From: a bacterium (Candidatus Blackallbacteria) CG13_big_fil_rev_8_21_14_2_50_49_14
Lineage (GTDB): Bacteria; Cyanobacteriota; Sericytochromatia; UBA7694
Direction: 5' to 3'
DNA length: 64,000 nt
Assembly: GCA_002783405.1 (NCBI GenBank)
Contig: PFGG01000007.1
Location: 1 to 64,000, forward strand
In this document: one piece after another, positions 7,298 through 15,717 of the stretch
Numbering within the stretch: position 1 is the first letter of the stretch
Layout of the letters: every line of letters begins with the position of its first letter
Translations under genes and position numbers: made by a program
Notes under the pieces: generated by a model
The model's database searches: none
Told to the model about the DNA's origin: nothing
What the model saw: the letters and a program-made list of their open reading frames with translations, nothing else

Positions 7298-7770
7298 AGG
7301 CTACCAAAATCCAGAACTTTGGGTGCTGAGCCATTTGCGGGCCAAAAGATATGCACGGGCGCAGGCCGACCGGCGACGCCCTCATTTTTATTCAGAAAAT
7401 ATTTATCCCGCCGACCGGTTTCTGCGGTTTGTTTGAATCCCACGGTCGAGGTATTGCCCTTGTGCACCTCATAGATATTGACCGGCAGCTGATAAAATTT
7501 TGCATTTTGCACCGCTTTTTTATATGAAAAACGCTCAACACTGGGATCCAATCCCTTCCCACCGGGCCCCAACATGCTTTTGTGTAGCAGTTTTTCAAGC
7601 GCCTGAATTCTTTCTTTTTCGTTGGGGTTGTTTAAGGCCGTCAGGGTTTGATTGAGCACATCCACGGCCTGGGGATCGGCAGGAATTTTTTCAATCGCAG
7701 CCTGGGCCGTACTGATCAGGGTCAGGCTCGCCAAGGTCAACAGTCCACTGAGAAAAGGTTTGGTTTTCAT
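7294..7770 (-). CDS. Secreted 158-aa protein of unknown function
   Basis: The ATG at 7770 lies 7 nt after GGAG; an adjacent ATG at 7773 is too close to it. The protein starts with a clear signal peptide (MKTKPFLSGLLTLASLTLIS, cleavage probably after AQA). The mature part has no cysteines in a pattern, no lipobox and no family I recognise. Its C-terminal half looks beta-rich (VNIYEVHKGNTSTVGFKQ, then VHIFWPANG), with charged stretches, as in small periplasmic proteins. It converges with the 6836 gene and is followed upstream by crcB on the same strand, about 95 bp apart. Confidence 0.75.
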   Translation of the reverse strand: MKTKPFLSGLLTLASLTLISTAQAAIEKIPADPQAVDVLNQTLTALNNPNEKERIQALEKLLHKSMLGPGGKGLDPSVERFSYKKAVQNAKFYQLPVNIYEVHKGNTSTVGFKQTAETGRRDKYFLNKNEGVAGRPAPVHIFWPANGSAPKVLDFGSL

Positions 7771-7864
7771 CATTTCGCTCCGCTTGTGATTAAAAGATGG
7801 AAAAATCATAACAAGGGTTTAGAAAGCTGCCAAGCTTTGAAATAACAGAAACCAGTACAAATTG

Positions 7865-8257
7865 TTAAACTTTGTAAAAGATCCGCGCCAGAACATAGCC
7901 CAGACTGACAGCTCCCATACTGCCCACCAAATTGAGGGCGAGATTGAACAGGGCCCGCAAGGGGGAGTGTTGCAGCCAGAGTTCAAGGGTTTCAATACTG
8001 AAGGCCGAAAAGGTGGTTAAACTGCCTAAAAAGCCCACCATCACCAGCAGTCGCAATTCAGGGGGTTCTTTCAGGCCGTGGCTGAAGGCTTCCAAAAGAT
8101 AGCCAGCCACAAAGCAGCCGAGTAAATTCACACAGAGGGTTCCCCAGGGAAACCCCGGCAAATAGTGTTTAAGCGTACCCACCATCAAATAGCGGGAAAT
8201 AGCGCCGGCAGCACCCCCAAAGGCGATCGCCAGCAGATGATTCAATGAAACAGACAC
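7865..8257 (-). CDS. crcB: Fluoride channel CrcB/Fluc
   Basis: The 130-residue protein has four hydrophobic segments and the family signatures GGAAGAISRYLMVG (near residue 13), PWGTLCVNLLGCFVAGYL (near residue 38, with the pore Asn) and GFLGSLTTFSAFSIE (near residue 75, the Phe-box and Na+ site region). Fluc channels are dual-topology dimers that let F- leave the cell and protect against fluoride. The start is taken as GTG at 8257, 7 nt after GGAGG. A longer in-frame ATG at 8293 lies inside the riboswitch and is not credible. A fluoride riboswitch directly upstream confirms the assignment. Confidence 0.95.
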   Translation of the reverse strand: MSVSLNHLLAIAFGGAAGAISRYLMVGTLKHYLPGFPWGTLCVNLLGCFVAGYLLEAFSHGLKEPPELRLLVMVGFLGSLTTFSAFSIETLELWLQHSPLRALFNLALNLVGSMGAVSLGYVLARIFYKV

Positions 8258-8282
8258 AGTGATTCCTCCCTCTAAAATTGGA

Positions 8283-8352
8283 GTAGGAATCATCAGCCCC
8301 TGCGGGTAGTGGGGCGGTTTGGGGAGTCCCTGGCCGAGTCCATGACCAAAAA
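8283..8352 (-). promoter_or_regulatory. Fluoride (crcB-type) riboswitch
   Basis: Read on the minus strand, the leader has GGTCATGGACTCGGCC (P1 with its pseudoknot loop), then AAACCGCCCC pairing with GGGG, then the near-invariant 3' element CTGATGATTCCTACT. This matches the fluoride aptamer, whose known examples read AAACUGCCCU...AGGGCUGAUGGCCUCUAC. GGA in the first loop can pair with TCC in the last element, as the pseudoknot requires. An extra mini-hairpin (GGGACTCCC) sits between P1 and the AAACCG element, a place where some members carry P2. It lies 25 nt before the crcB start and should switch crcB on when fluoride is bound. Confidence 0.88.
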
Positions 8353-8430
8353 TAGTTTAACATGTCTCCTGCCCGCTGCAAGAAGTTAAGTTTAATCTAA
8401 AAATTGTTAAAGAACCGTAAGAAATTTTGC

Positions 8431-9339
8431 ATGCGTTCCGATGAAAAAAACATGGGGAATTTTTCAATTTATAACGCACCATCAGGAAACAGCATCGGAC
8501 AGGTCTCTCGCCTGCTCGGGCGAACTCAAGCTGCGCCCCAAACCCAAGCTCCCGCCAGCAAACTCCCTCCCCTTCCCGCCCACTGGAAACCCGATACCTT
8601 CCAACAAAATGCTCCCCAAGGCCAAATTCCCGCTTCAGGCAGTTTTTTACTTTCCCCTGATCTGCTCAAGACTTGGAATTCTGTTCCCCAGCAAGCTCCC
8701 CAAGCCACTCAACCGGCCCGCCCCCTGCCGGTACTGCCCAGTTTTCCCGCCCCGGTTCAGGCCCCCAGCTTGCCCGATTCAGCCGAAGATAGCGATGGCG
8801 AAATGGAAGATCCTGAATTGCTCGATCTTCCCGATGCGACTGATACTCCTGCCAGTGCCCCCAAACTCCAGTGGCCAGAAACCATTCCCCTGCCACGCCC
8901 CAAACCCCGGCCAGAACGCAGCGAGACCTACCCCAAAGAGGTGCATGATACCGGTCTGAAAGACAAATACGGTCGGGGCATCAGCCTCACGGGCGAAGCC
9001 GAAGCCGGTCTGCGTAAAATTCAAGACATCGCCCGCAGCAAAGGCATCAAAGTCGAAGTCTTTTCTTCTTACCGCAGTGTCGAACACCAACGTCAGCTCT
9101 GGAACAAAGCCCTGAAAAAATATGGTTCTGCTGCCAAAGCACGCAAATGGGTGGCTCCCCCAGGTCACAGCCGACACAATGCGGGCAAAGCCATCGATCT
9201 CAATCTGCTGCGCAATGGGCGCAAAATTTCGCAGCGGGAATTTGATGCGATTATTGCCCAGGCCGGTATGTACCGCCCCATGTCCTGGGAAGGCTGGCAT
9301 ATTGAACCGCTCTCAACCCGTTCCAGCCGAGGCCATTAG
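8431..9339 (+). CDS. VanY-family D-alanyl-D-alanine carboxypeptidase with Pro-rich N-terminal half
   Basis: The C-terminal third is a zinc DD-carboxypeptidase domain: SSYRSVEHQRQLW, then PPGHSRHNAGKAIDLNL (the SxHxxGxAxD zinc site), then SWEGWHIEP (the final His ligand). These enzymes trim the terminal D-Ala of peptidoglycan stems. The first 170 residues are a low-complexity Pro/Ala/Gln linker. No signal peptide or membrane anchor is visible, which is odd for an enzyme whose substrate is outside the cytoplasm; perhaps the true start or export route is unusual. The start is uncertain: ATG at 8431 and at 8452 are both possible, and neither has a good ribosome binding site. Confidence 0.8.
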   Translation: MRSDEKNMGNFSIYNAPSGNSIGQVSRLLGRTQAAPQTQAPASKLPPLPAHWKPDTFQQNAPQGQIPASGSFLLSPDLLKTWNSVPQQAPQATQPARPLPVLPSFPAPVQAPSLPDSAEDSDGEMEDPELLDLPDATDTPASAPKLQWPETIPLPRPKPRPERSETYPKEVHDTGLKDKYGRGISLTGEAEAGLRKIQDIARSKGIKVEVFSSYRSVEHQRQLWNKALKKYGSAAKARKWVAPPGHSRHNAGKAIDLNLLRNGRKISQREFDAIIAQAGMYRPMSWEGWHIEPLSTRSSRGH

Positions 9340-9342
9340 GCC

Positions 9343-10272
9343 GTGACAGCCCCCCTCTGGCAGGCCGAATACGAAATTTCACACGCCCAGGCCCAGGCCC
9401 TGATCAGCCGTCAATTTCCAGAACTCTGCCCGCTCGAGCTTCATTATTTGGGCCAGGGCTGGGACAACCAGGTCTTCAGCGTCAATCAAGACTGGCTCTT
9501 TCGCTTTCCGCGCCGAAAAATCGCCCTGGATTTATTGGCCACCGAACTCAAACTGCTCAAGCCCCTGGCAGAGGTCCTGCCGCTTCAAATTCCTGTGCCC
9601 CAGTTTCTAGGCCAACCTGCCGACGATTACCCCTGGCCCTTTGCAGGTTATCACCTGATCTCTGGCCAGAGCGCCTGCCAATGCGCACTTTCACCCGCTG
9701 AACGCAGGGCCATGGCCCCACGCCTTGCGGATTTGCTCAAAAGCTTGCACACCCGCCCAACAGCTTGGCGGGAACACTATCAAATCCCCCCCGACCGCCT
9801 GCAAAAAGTCAACCTGGCCGAACGCCTGCCACAAACCCGTGAGCGCCTGCGCGAAGCCCGAGACAAGCGTTTGCTAGAAGAGATCGAACCCTTTGAACAC
9901 TTTCTGGCAGGCCTGCCCGCAGAAACTCCCAGTGATCGACCAAAGGCTCTGGTGCATGGCGATTTGTATCTGCGCCATTTAATCGTCAACGAAAATCACG
10001 ATTTGGTCGGAATCATTGACTGGGGCGATGCCCATTGGGGCGATCCTGCTACCGATTTATCGCTGGTTTTCGCCTTTCTGCCCCCCTCTGCCCGCCCAGC
10101 GTTTTGGCAAAGCTACGGTGAGGTTTCTGAACTCACTCAAAATTTGGCCCGCTTTCGCGCAATCTTTCACAGCCTGGCCCTGCTGCTCTATGCCGAAGAC
10201 ACCGCCGATACTTTGCTCTTCAATGAGGCCAGGCGTTCACTTGGCTGGATTTTAAGTGAGCAAATTGACTGA
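9343..10272 (+). CDS. APH-family phosphotransferase (kinase-like), substrate unknown
   Basis: The 309-residue protein has the aminoglycoside-phosphotransferase fold: YLGQGWDNQVFSVNQDWLFR (nucleotide-binding lobe, near residue 35), ALVHGDLYLRHLIV (catalytic loop with HGD, near residue 204, His instead of the usual Asn) and GIIDWGDAHWGDPATDL (metal-binding Asp, near residue 222). Relatives phosphorylate macrolides, aminoglycosides, choline or other small molecules, so resistance should not be assumed. The start is GTG at 9343, only 3 bp after the VanY stop, so the two are probably co-transcribed. A peptidase and a small-molecule kinase suggest cell-wall or antibiotic-related work, but that is an inference. 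Confidence 0.85.
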   Translation: MTAPLWQAEYEISHAQAQALISRQFPELCPLELHYLGQGWDNQVFSVNQDWLFRFPRRKIALDLLATELKLLKPLAEVLPLQIPVPQFLGQPADDYPWPFAGYHLISGQSACQCALSPAERRAMAPRLADLLKSLHTRPTAWREHYQIPPDRLQKVNLAERLPQTRERLREARDKRLLEEIEPFEHFLAGLPAETPSDRPKALVHGDLYLRHLIVNENHDLVGIIDWGDAHWGDPATDLSLVFAFLPPSARPAFWQSYGEVSELTQNLARFRAIFHSLALLLYAEDTADTLLFNEARRSLGWILSEQID

Positions 10273-10360
10273 AGTGCAACCCAACTTTGACTGTTCTTTG
10301 ACACAGTCGCCCCTCCGCTTCACCTAAACTGAATTCAGAGTTTTGCAAAAGGTGGCCAAA

Positions 10361-11311
10361 ATGTTCAGTTTTCTTCCCTCGCCCCTGCTGGGGGTGCTTT
10401 CCGCCTCGATGATAGTTTTAAATACCCTTTTTTGGTGTGCCACCCTGGTTCCCCTGATTCTGCTCAAGTTTATTCCGATCCAGCCCCTTCGCCATTTCAG
10501 CACCCTGGGGCTGATGTGGCTGGCCAACCATTGGGTCGCAGGCAATAGCCTGATCATGAAACTGACCCAAGACACCGATTGGGATGTGTCTGGGATTGAG
10601 CAACTGGATCTGCGCAAATCCTATCTGGTGATCAGCAACCACCGCTCCTGGACAGATATCTTCGTGCTTCAGCACGTCTTTCAGGGCAAAATTCCCTTTC
10701 TCAAATTCTTTCTCAAACAGCAGCTGATCTGGGTTCCGCTTTTGGGCGTGGCCTGGTGGGCGCTGGATTTCCCCTTTATGAAGCGCTATTCACGCGAGTA
10801 TTTAGAAAAACATCCTGAAATGCGCGGCAAAGACATGGAAACCACCCGCAAACACTGTGAAAAATACAAGCAATACCCTGTTTCAGTGATCAATTTTTTA
10901 GAGGGCACCCGCCTGACCGAGGCCAAGCTCAAGCGCCAGAACTCACCTTACCAGCAGCTTTTAAAGCCCAAAGCGGGCGGTGTGGCCCTGGTCTTATCTG
11001 CCATGGGAGATACCCTCAGTGAAGTCTTGGATGTCACGATTCTCTATCCAGGCCACCAAAAGCACAAACCCTTCTGGGCGCTCTTGAGTGGGCATTTGCC
11101 TGAAATCACGGTCAAGGTGCGCACCCTGCCCTTGCCTGAAAATGTAATCGGTCGGGATTATCTCAATGACCCCGACTACCAGCAACAAATTCAGACCTGG
11201 GTGAACCAACTCTGGCAAGACAAGGATCAGTTAATTCAAGCCACCCAAGCCGCCTGGCAGAGCCAGCACCCAGACACACGCCAGCCTGCCCCCCAACTTG
11301 AAAAAGTCTGA
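10361..11311 (+). CDS. PlsC-like 1-acylglycerol-3-phosphate acyltransferase (YihG-type)
   Basis: The 316-residue membrane protein has two hydrophobic N-terminal segments (LLGVLSASMIVLNTLFWC and VPLILLKFIPI). The acyltransferase block I, VISNHRSWTDIFVL (NHxxxxD catalytic dyad, near residue 88), is followed by the acyl-acceptor motif NFLEGTRLTEAK (near residue 178). Such enzymes add a fatty acyl chain to lysophosphatidic acid at the inner membrane. The spacing of blocks and the GTRLT motif resemble E. coli YihG. The ATG at 10361 follows AAGGTGG and was preferred over a TTG at 10343. It ends 11 bp from a convergent methyltransferase gene. Confidence 0.88.
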   Translation: MFSFLPSPLLGVLSASMIVLNTLFWCATLVPLILLKFIPIQPLRHFSTLGLMWLANHWVAGNSLIMKLTQDTDWDVSGIEQLDLRKSYLVISNHRSWTDIFVLQHVFQGKIPFLKFFLKQQLIWVPLLGVAWWALDFPFMKRYSREYLEKHPEMRGKDMETTRKHCEKYKQYPVSVINFLEGTRLTEAKLKRQNSPYQQLLKPKAGGVALVLSAMGDTLSEVLDVTILYPGHQKHKPFWALLSGHLPEITVKVRTLPLPENVIGRDYLNDPDYQQQIQTWVNQLWQDKDQLIQATQAAWQSQHPDTRQPAPQLEKV

Positions 11312-11322
11312 GCGACTTGGGC

Positions 11323-12066
11323 TCAGCCCTGTTTTTGCAGCAGCATCAGCCCATTCCAGAAGCTGGGATGGCCGTTATTGCAGGTTTTTTGTTCAAACAG
11401 CAACTGGTATTTGCCGCCTTGGTCTTTGAGAAACTGGTGGGTGGCGGCATAGGGTGCGGTTTCATTGATATCGTCAACGAGCACCCAGGCACCAGGGGCC
11501 AGATACGGATCAGCCATCAGCAGGCCCTCGTATTGCGCCTGGTAAGCATGATCGGCATCATAGAAATACAGACCGATCGGCTGGTTGATATGAAAATTTT
11601 TAAAATAGTCTCGAAACTCCATTGAATAAAAGGCGTGCAGCGGGCTGCGCAGGCGCTCAAACCAAGCCCTGAAATGGGGTTCAGGATTGCTGGGCGGCAA
11701 ATACAGATTTTGATTGGAAATGATCAAATTCGAAAAATTATCCACGCCAATGCAGATTTTATCGGGGTTGCCCAAGAGTCCGGCCAGAAAAGTATAACCA
11801 TACCAGGTGCCAATATTCAGAAAGCACTGTTCAGGCGGCATTTGCCTGACCATTTCATGAATCAAAGCGGCAATCGCAAAACTACTCAGTTTCGGAATTT
11901 GTTTGAGGGGAGCCAAGAGCTGTTTGGTTTCAGTGTCTTCTTCAGGCAAAAGGGTCTGCTCCCACTCCCAGGCTTCGGCATCTCCCTGGCTGGGATAGGT
12001 CATGGGGCTATAGCCCTCAAAACGAATCCCATTTAAATAGCTTAAAATATCCAAAACTCTGCGCAC
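11323..12066 (-). CDS. Class I SAM-dependent methyltransferase-like protein (Methyltransf_24 type)
   Basis: The glycine-rich cofactor strand reads FLNIGTWYGYTFLAGLL (near residue 85) and is followed by an acidic residue in IGVDNFS. A later strand reads LYFYDADHAYQAQYEGL, and another reads GAWVLVDDIN; both are typical of the Methyltransf_24 group. That group methylates small molecules or sugars in many exopolysaccharide and natural-product loci. The substrate is unknown. The Gly motif is relaxed (NIGTWYG rather than ExGxGxG), so activity is not assured. The GTG start at 12066 lies right against AGAGGA; a TTG at 12054 is an alternative. Confidence 0.7.
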   Translation of the reverse strand: MRRVLDILSYLNGIRFEGYSPMTYPSQGDAEAWEWEQTLLPEEDTETKQLLAPLKQIPKLSSFAIAALIHEMVRQMPPEQCFLNIGTWYGYTFLAGLLGNPDKICIGVDNFSNLIISNQNLYLPPSNPEPHFRAWFERLRSPLHAFYSMEFRDYFKNFHINQPIGLYFYDADHAYQAQYEGLLMADPYLAPGAWVLVDDINETAPYAATHQFLKDQGGKYQLLFEQKTCNNGHPSFWNGLMLLQKQG

Positions 12067-12147
12067 TCCTCTGCTCTGTTCGCTAGTCGCTGCTGGCTTG
12101 TGGGGTTACAATACCCTTTATGTATTCTAACCTGAAACAATTCAGCC

Positions 12148-12864
12148 ATGCTTGAGGCCCGCGAACTGGTCAAAACCTACCGCATGGCCCAGCAAGAGGT
12201 ACAGGCCCTACGCGGCGTCAGTTTTACCGTTGAAGCCGGTGAAATGGTCGCGATTATGGGGCCCTCTGGTTCAGGAAAGTCTACGCTGATGACGCTTTTG
12301 GGCTGTTTAGACACCCCCACTTCAGGCAGCCTCAGTCTGGATGACGTCGATGTCAGCCAGGCCTCAGAGGTTGAACTCTCGCATATCCGCAACCAGAAAA
12401 TTGGCTTTGTCTTTCAATCCTTTAATCTGCTCACGGATATGACTGCGCTTGAAAACGTCGCTCTGCCCCTGTTTTATGCCCGCCTGCCCAAACACGAACG
12501 CATGGCAAGGGCCCAGGCCGCGCTGGAACATGTCGGCCTGGGAGAACGTATCCACCACACCCCTTTGGAGCTTTCTGGCGGTCAACAGCAGCGGGTCAGC
12601 GTGGCACGGGCCTTGGTCGGCAAACCAGCCCTGCTTCTTGCCGACGAACCCACAGGTGCGCTGGATACCCGCACCAGCTATGAAATCATGCACCTGCTGC
12701 AAAATTTGAACCAGGAGGGAAGCACCCTGGTGATTATCACCCACGAAATGGACATCGCCCGCTGCTGCCGCCGGATTGTGATTCTGCGCGATGGAAAAAT
12801 TGAATCCGATACCCCCAATACCCCCTGGCGACCTGAATTGCCTGAGGAGGAAGCCCATGCCTAA
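12148..12864 (+). CDS. ABC transporter ATPase, MacB/LolD type
   Basis: The 238-residue ATPase has every expected motif: Walker A GPSGSGKST (near residue 38), Q-loop VFQSFNLL, signature LSGGQQQRVSVARAL (near residue 142), Walker B LLLADEPTGALD and switch His in IITHE. The MALENVALPL region is typical of the LolD/MacB subgroup that drives mechanotransmission rather than classical transport. It opens a six-component efflux operon (ATPase, TolC, three adaptors, permease). The stop overlaps the start of the TolC-like gene by 8 bp. The partner permease is five genes downstream at 18561, an unusual separation. Confidence 0.95.
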   Translation: MLEARELVKTYRMAQQEVQALRGVSFTVEAGEMVAIMGPSGSGKSTLMTLLGCLDTPTSGSLSLDDVDVSQASEVELSHIRNQKIGFVFQSFNLLTDMTALENVALPLFYARLPKHERMARAQAALEHVGLGERIHHTPLELSGGQQQRVSVARALVGKPALLLADEPTGALDTRTSYEIMHLLQNLNQEGSTLVIITHEMDIARCCRRIVILRDGKIESDTPNTPWRPELPEEEAHA

Positions 12865-14341
12865 ACGTCTTTTGGCAGCCAGTGTGCTGAGCCTGGTGCT
12901 GGCCGTTCTGCCGGTTTCTGCGGCTGAATTGCCCCTGAATTTGCAAACCTGTATTGAAATGGCACTCAAAGCCAATCTGGGCTTGCAGGTCAGTCGGCTC
13001 GATCCTGCTATCAGCCAGATGGAGTTGGCCCAACAACGCGCCCAATTTGGTTTAAAAGCCGGGGCCCAGGCCGGTTTAAACCAAAACGTCTCCCCCACCA
13101 ATACCTCGTTTATTTCAGGGGCTTCGGTTCTGAATCAAACGCGACAGAATTACAGCCTTTTTCTTGAGCAATCCCTGGCCACAGGGGGCAATCTGCGCCT
13201 GGAACTGGATCAAAACGTGCAGGAGACCAATTCCACCCGCGCCGATCTCAACCCGGCCTATACCCCCCAATTGGCGCTGAACCTGAGCCACCCGCTTTTG
13301 CGCAATAGCCTGAATGGCCTGCGCCAGATCTCGGTCAAAGAAAACAGCCTCAAATCTGCCGCCTGGAATTACAAAGCCCAGGCCATCGATACGGTGGCAG
13401 CCGTTCAGGATGCCTATTGGAATCTGGTTTTCTACCGCGAACGCATGCGCGTTCAGGAGCGCTCACTCAAAATCCTTGAAGATCTTTTGCAAATGAACCA
13501 GGAGAAAATGAAAGCGGGCTTCATGTCAAGGATTGACCTGCTTCAGACCGAAGCCAATATTGCTTCGCGCCGGGCCAATCTGCTCGATGCCCGCCGCAAT
13601 CTTGAAAACACCCAGGATCAACTCAAACAGCTGCTCAACCCAGGTGCCAAAGAGAGTCTGGTTCAATGGGATAGCGAGCTGCTTCCAGCCGATCAGCCCC
13701 AGTTCAAACCCTATGCAGTCGGCCTTGAAGCAAGCTATAAGACGGCCCTGAGTTCCCGCCCCGACTACCTGATTCAGGAACTCAGCCTGAACAACAGCCA
13801 ACTCCAGGAAGAAATCGCAGGCCAGAACCGGCTGCCGCAATTGAATCTTCAAGGCAGTTCAGGCCTGCAAAGTCTGGATGGTAGTTTTTCAAATTCGCTC
13901 TCAAAGATGTTTGGCCTGCAAACCTATTTCTGGTCCTTGGGCCTGAATTTTGAAATGCCCGTGATCGGCAATAGCTTTGAAACCCAATACCAACAGGCGG
14001 TCTTGGTGCGCCAGCAGCAGGAAACCCGACTGCGCGATCTGCGCCAGCAAATTCTGCGTGAAATTCGCCAGGCCACCCGCAATGTGGAGATGACAGCCCA
14101 GCAGGTAGCCGCCACCGGCCTGGCCAAACAATTGGCAGAAGAACAACTCAAAGCCCAAACCGAAAAGCTGAACCTGGGCCTGACCACCAATTTTCAGGTT
14201 TTGCAGTTTCAAAGTGATTTTGAGCAGGCCTCTTTGGCAGAGGTCAATGCCGTGATCGAACATATTCGCGCGATCAACCGCCTGCAAAAGGCGGAAGGAA
14301 CCTTGCTGGAGGCGGTAGGCATTTCATGGGCGCAAAGTTAA
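12857..14341 (+). CDS. TolC-like outer-membrane efflux protein
   Basis: The 494-residue protein has a signal peptide (LLAASVLSLVLAVLPVSA, cleavage after AAE or nearby) and the repeated helical/beta pattern of the outer-membrane efflux family: an opening LNLQTCIEMALKANLGLQV and long coiled-coil helices such as DLRQQILREIRQATRNVEM. It should form the trimeric channel through which the complex expels its substrate. The ATG at 12857 lies in the end of the ATPase gene, after GAGGAGGAAG. The start at 12791 of the longer frame would lack a signal peptide, so it is rejected. The 3' end overlaps the next gene by 16 bp. Confidence 0.92.
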   Translation: MPKRLLAASVLSLVLAVLPVSAAELPLNLQTCIEMALKANLGLQVSRLDPAISQMELAQQRAQFGLKAGAQAGLNQNVSPTNTSFISGASVLNQTRQNYSLFLEQSLATGGNLRLELDQNVQETNSTRADLNPAYTPQLALNLSHPLLRNSLNGLRQISVKENSLKSAAWNYKAQAIDTVAAVQDAYWNLVFYRERMRVQERSLKILEDLLQMNQEKMKAGFMSRIDLLQTEANIASRRANLLDARRNLENTQDQLKQLLNPGAKESLVQWDSELLPADQPQFKPYAVGLEASYKTALSSRPDYLIQELSLNNSQLQEEIAGQNRLPQLNLQGSSGLQSLDGSFSNSLSKMFGLQTYFWSLGLNFEMPVIGNSFETQYQQAVLVRQQQETRLRDLRQQILREIRQATRNVEMTAQQVAATGLAKQLAEEQLKAQTEKLNLGLTTNFQVLQFQSDFEQASLAEVNAVIEHIRAINRLQKAEGTLLEAVGISWAQS

Positions 14342-15717
14342 GCCTTTTGGCCTTGAGCTGCCTGCTCTGGGCTTGTCAGAACGTTGCCAGTGAAAACCAA
14401 CAGGCCAGCGTGCACCCGATCCGACAGGATTTTGTGCATTGGGTTCAATCGGAGGGGGAACTGCAACCCGTGGTTCAGGAAACCCTCAATGTTCCTGAGC
14501 GCATGTGGGGCACCCTTGAAATGCTTTTGCCTGAAGGGCAGCAGGTCAAAAAAGGCCAGGTCATTGCCAAGGTCAATTCACGCCATTTCATTGAGCGCAT
14601 GAACCGCTATATGGAGCGTTCCACTGAAGAACGGGCCAATTTAATGAAACAGCGGGCCGAATTGCCACTCGAACGGCTCAAGATTCAATCCTCAGTCCAG
14701 GAAAAACAAAGACAGACCCAAATTCAAAAACTGGAAGAAGAGCTGGTCAAAGAGGGCCCTCGCAGCGATGAACGGGTCAAGGCCAGGATTGAAGCTGAAC
14801 TGGCGGCTCTGCGGATCGCCCATTTTCCGATCGCTGAAAAAGAAAACCTCTACAACAAGGGCTATTTGCCCGAACAGGATCTGAAAACTGCCCAGCAGGA
14901 TCTGCTGGCACTTGAAACCACGCGCGAGACCTCTGAACTGACGCTGCAGCAACAGACCCAAGCCTACCGCGCGCCTGATATCCAGGGCGCGGGCCTGAAA
15001 ACCCGCAGCGCCTCGCTCGAAACCCGAATTGCGGAACTGGAAGGCAAATCCCGCCAATCGCTGCTGCGCACGCAAACCCGCAACCAAAGCAGTCGGGTCA
15101 AAGGCTTTGACCGCCGCTTTTCAAGTATGCAGGAACGCATGAATGGGGCTGAAATCAAAGCGCCCTTTGATGGCACGATTCTCTATCCCCGACTCTGGGG
15201 CAACCAGATTCCCACCGTGGGCATGGAAGTCTGGAACGGGTTGCCGATCGTGCAGGTCGTGCGCACTGACCAATTGCGGGTTTTGACACGGGTCGATGAA
15301 TTCAGAATTCCCTTTGTCAAACTGGGTCAGCGTGTGCGCTGTACCAGCCCCGGTCTGCCCGGTCAGGTCTTTATGGGCAAAGTCGCCAAAATTCAAAAAC
15401 TCGCAAAATACAAAGATGAATCCAAGCCCACAGGTTTAAAATACTTTGAAATCGAAGTCACCCTCGACCAGCTGCCCAAAGAACTCAAGGCCCATATGCG
15501 CGTGCAGACTGAAATAGAAGTGCAAAGTCTGAAAAATGTCTGGACTCTGCCGCTTGAAGCCCTCGAAGAAAAGGATCAGAAAGCGCATTTGAAACAACTC
15601 ACGGCTGGCAAAGTCGAAAACCGCGAAGTTAAAATTCTGGCCCGGAATGAAGATCAGGCCGTGCTGGCGGGTGAATTCAGCGGCCAAGAAGAAATCCTCT
15701 TGGGGAAAACGCCATGA
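14326..15717 (+). CDS. HlyD/MacA-like adaptor lipoprotein 1
   Basis: A lipobox (LLWAC, Cys at residue 17) marks it as a lipoprotein. The family layout follows: a lipoyl-like half motif (LLPEGQQVKKGQVIAKV, near residue 65), two long coiled-coil helices (residues about 90-250), the second lipoyl half (GAEIKAPFDGTILYP, near residue 280), then a beta-barrel and a membrane-proximal domain ending in LGKTP. Such proteins link an inner-membrane pump to TolC. It is the first of three non-identical adaptors in tandem. It overlaps the TolC gene by 16 bp and the next adaptor by 4 bp. Confidence 0.92.
   Translation: MGAKLSLLALSCLLWACQNVASENQQASVHPIRQDFVHWVQSEGELQPVVQETLNVPERMWGTLEMLLPEGQQVKKGQVIAKVNSRHFIERMNRYMERSTEERANLMKQRAELPLERLKIQSSVQEKQRQTQIQKLEEELVKEGPRSDERVKARIEAELAALRIAHFPIAEKENLYNKGYLPEQDLKTAQQDLLALETTRETSELTLQQQTQAYRAPDIQGAGLKTRSASLETRIAELEGKSRQSLLRTQTRNQSSRVKGFDRRFSSMQERMNGAEIKAPFDGTILYPRLWGNQIPTVGMEVWNGLPIVQVVRTDQLRVLTRVDEFRIPFVKLGQRVRCTSPGLPGQVFMGKVAKIQKLAKYKDESKPTGLKYFEIEVTLDQLPKELKAHMRVQTEIEVQSLKNVWTLPLEALEEKDQKAHLKQLTAGKVENREVKILARNEDQAVLAGEFSGQEEILLGKTP

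Noticed and set aside
9343-10272. Antibiotic-resistance call for the APH-like gene
   Set aside because: The fold is clear but substrate residues cannot be read, and many members act on ordinary metabolites.
12791-12856. Longer N-terminus for the TolC-like gene
   Set aside because: It would remove the signal peptide from the N-terminus and lie inside the ATPase gene.
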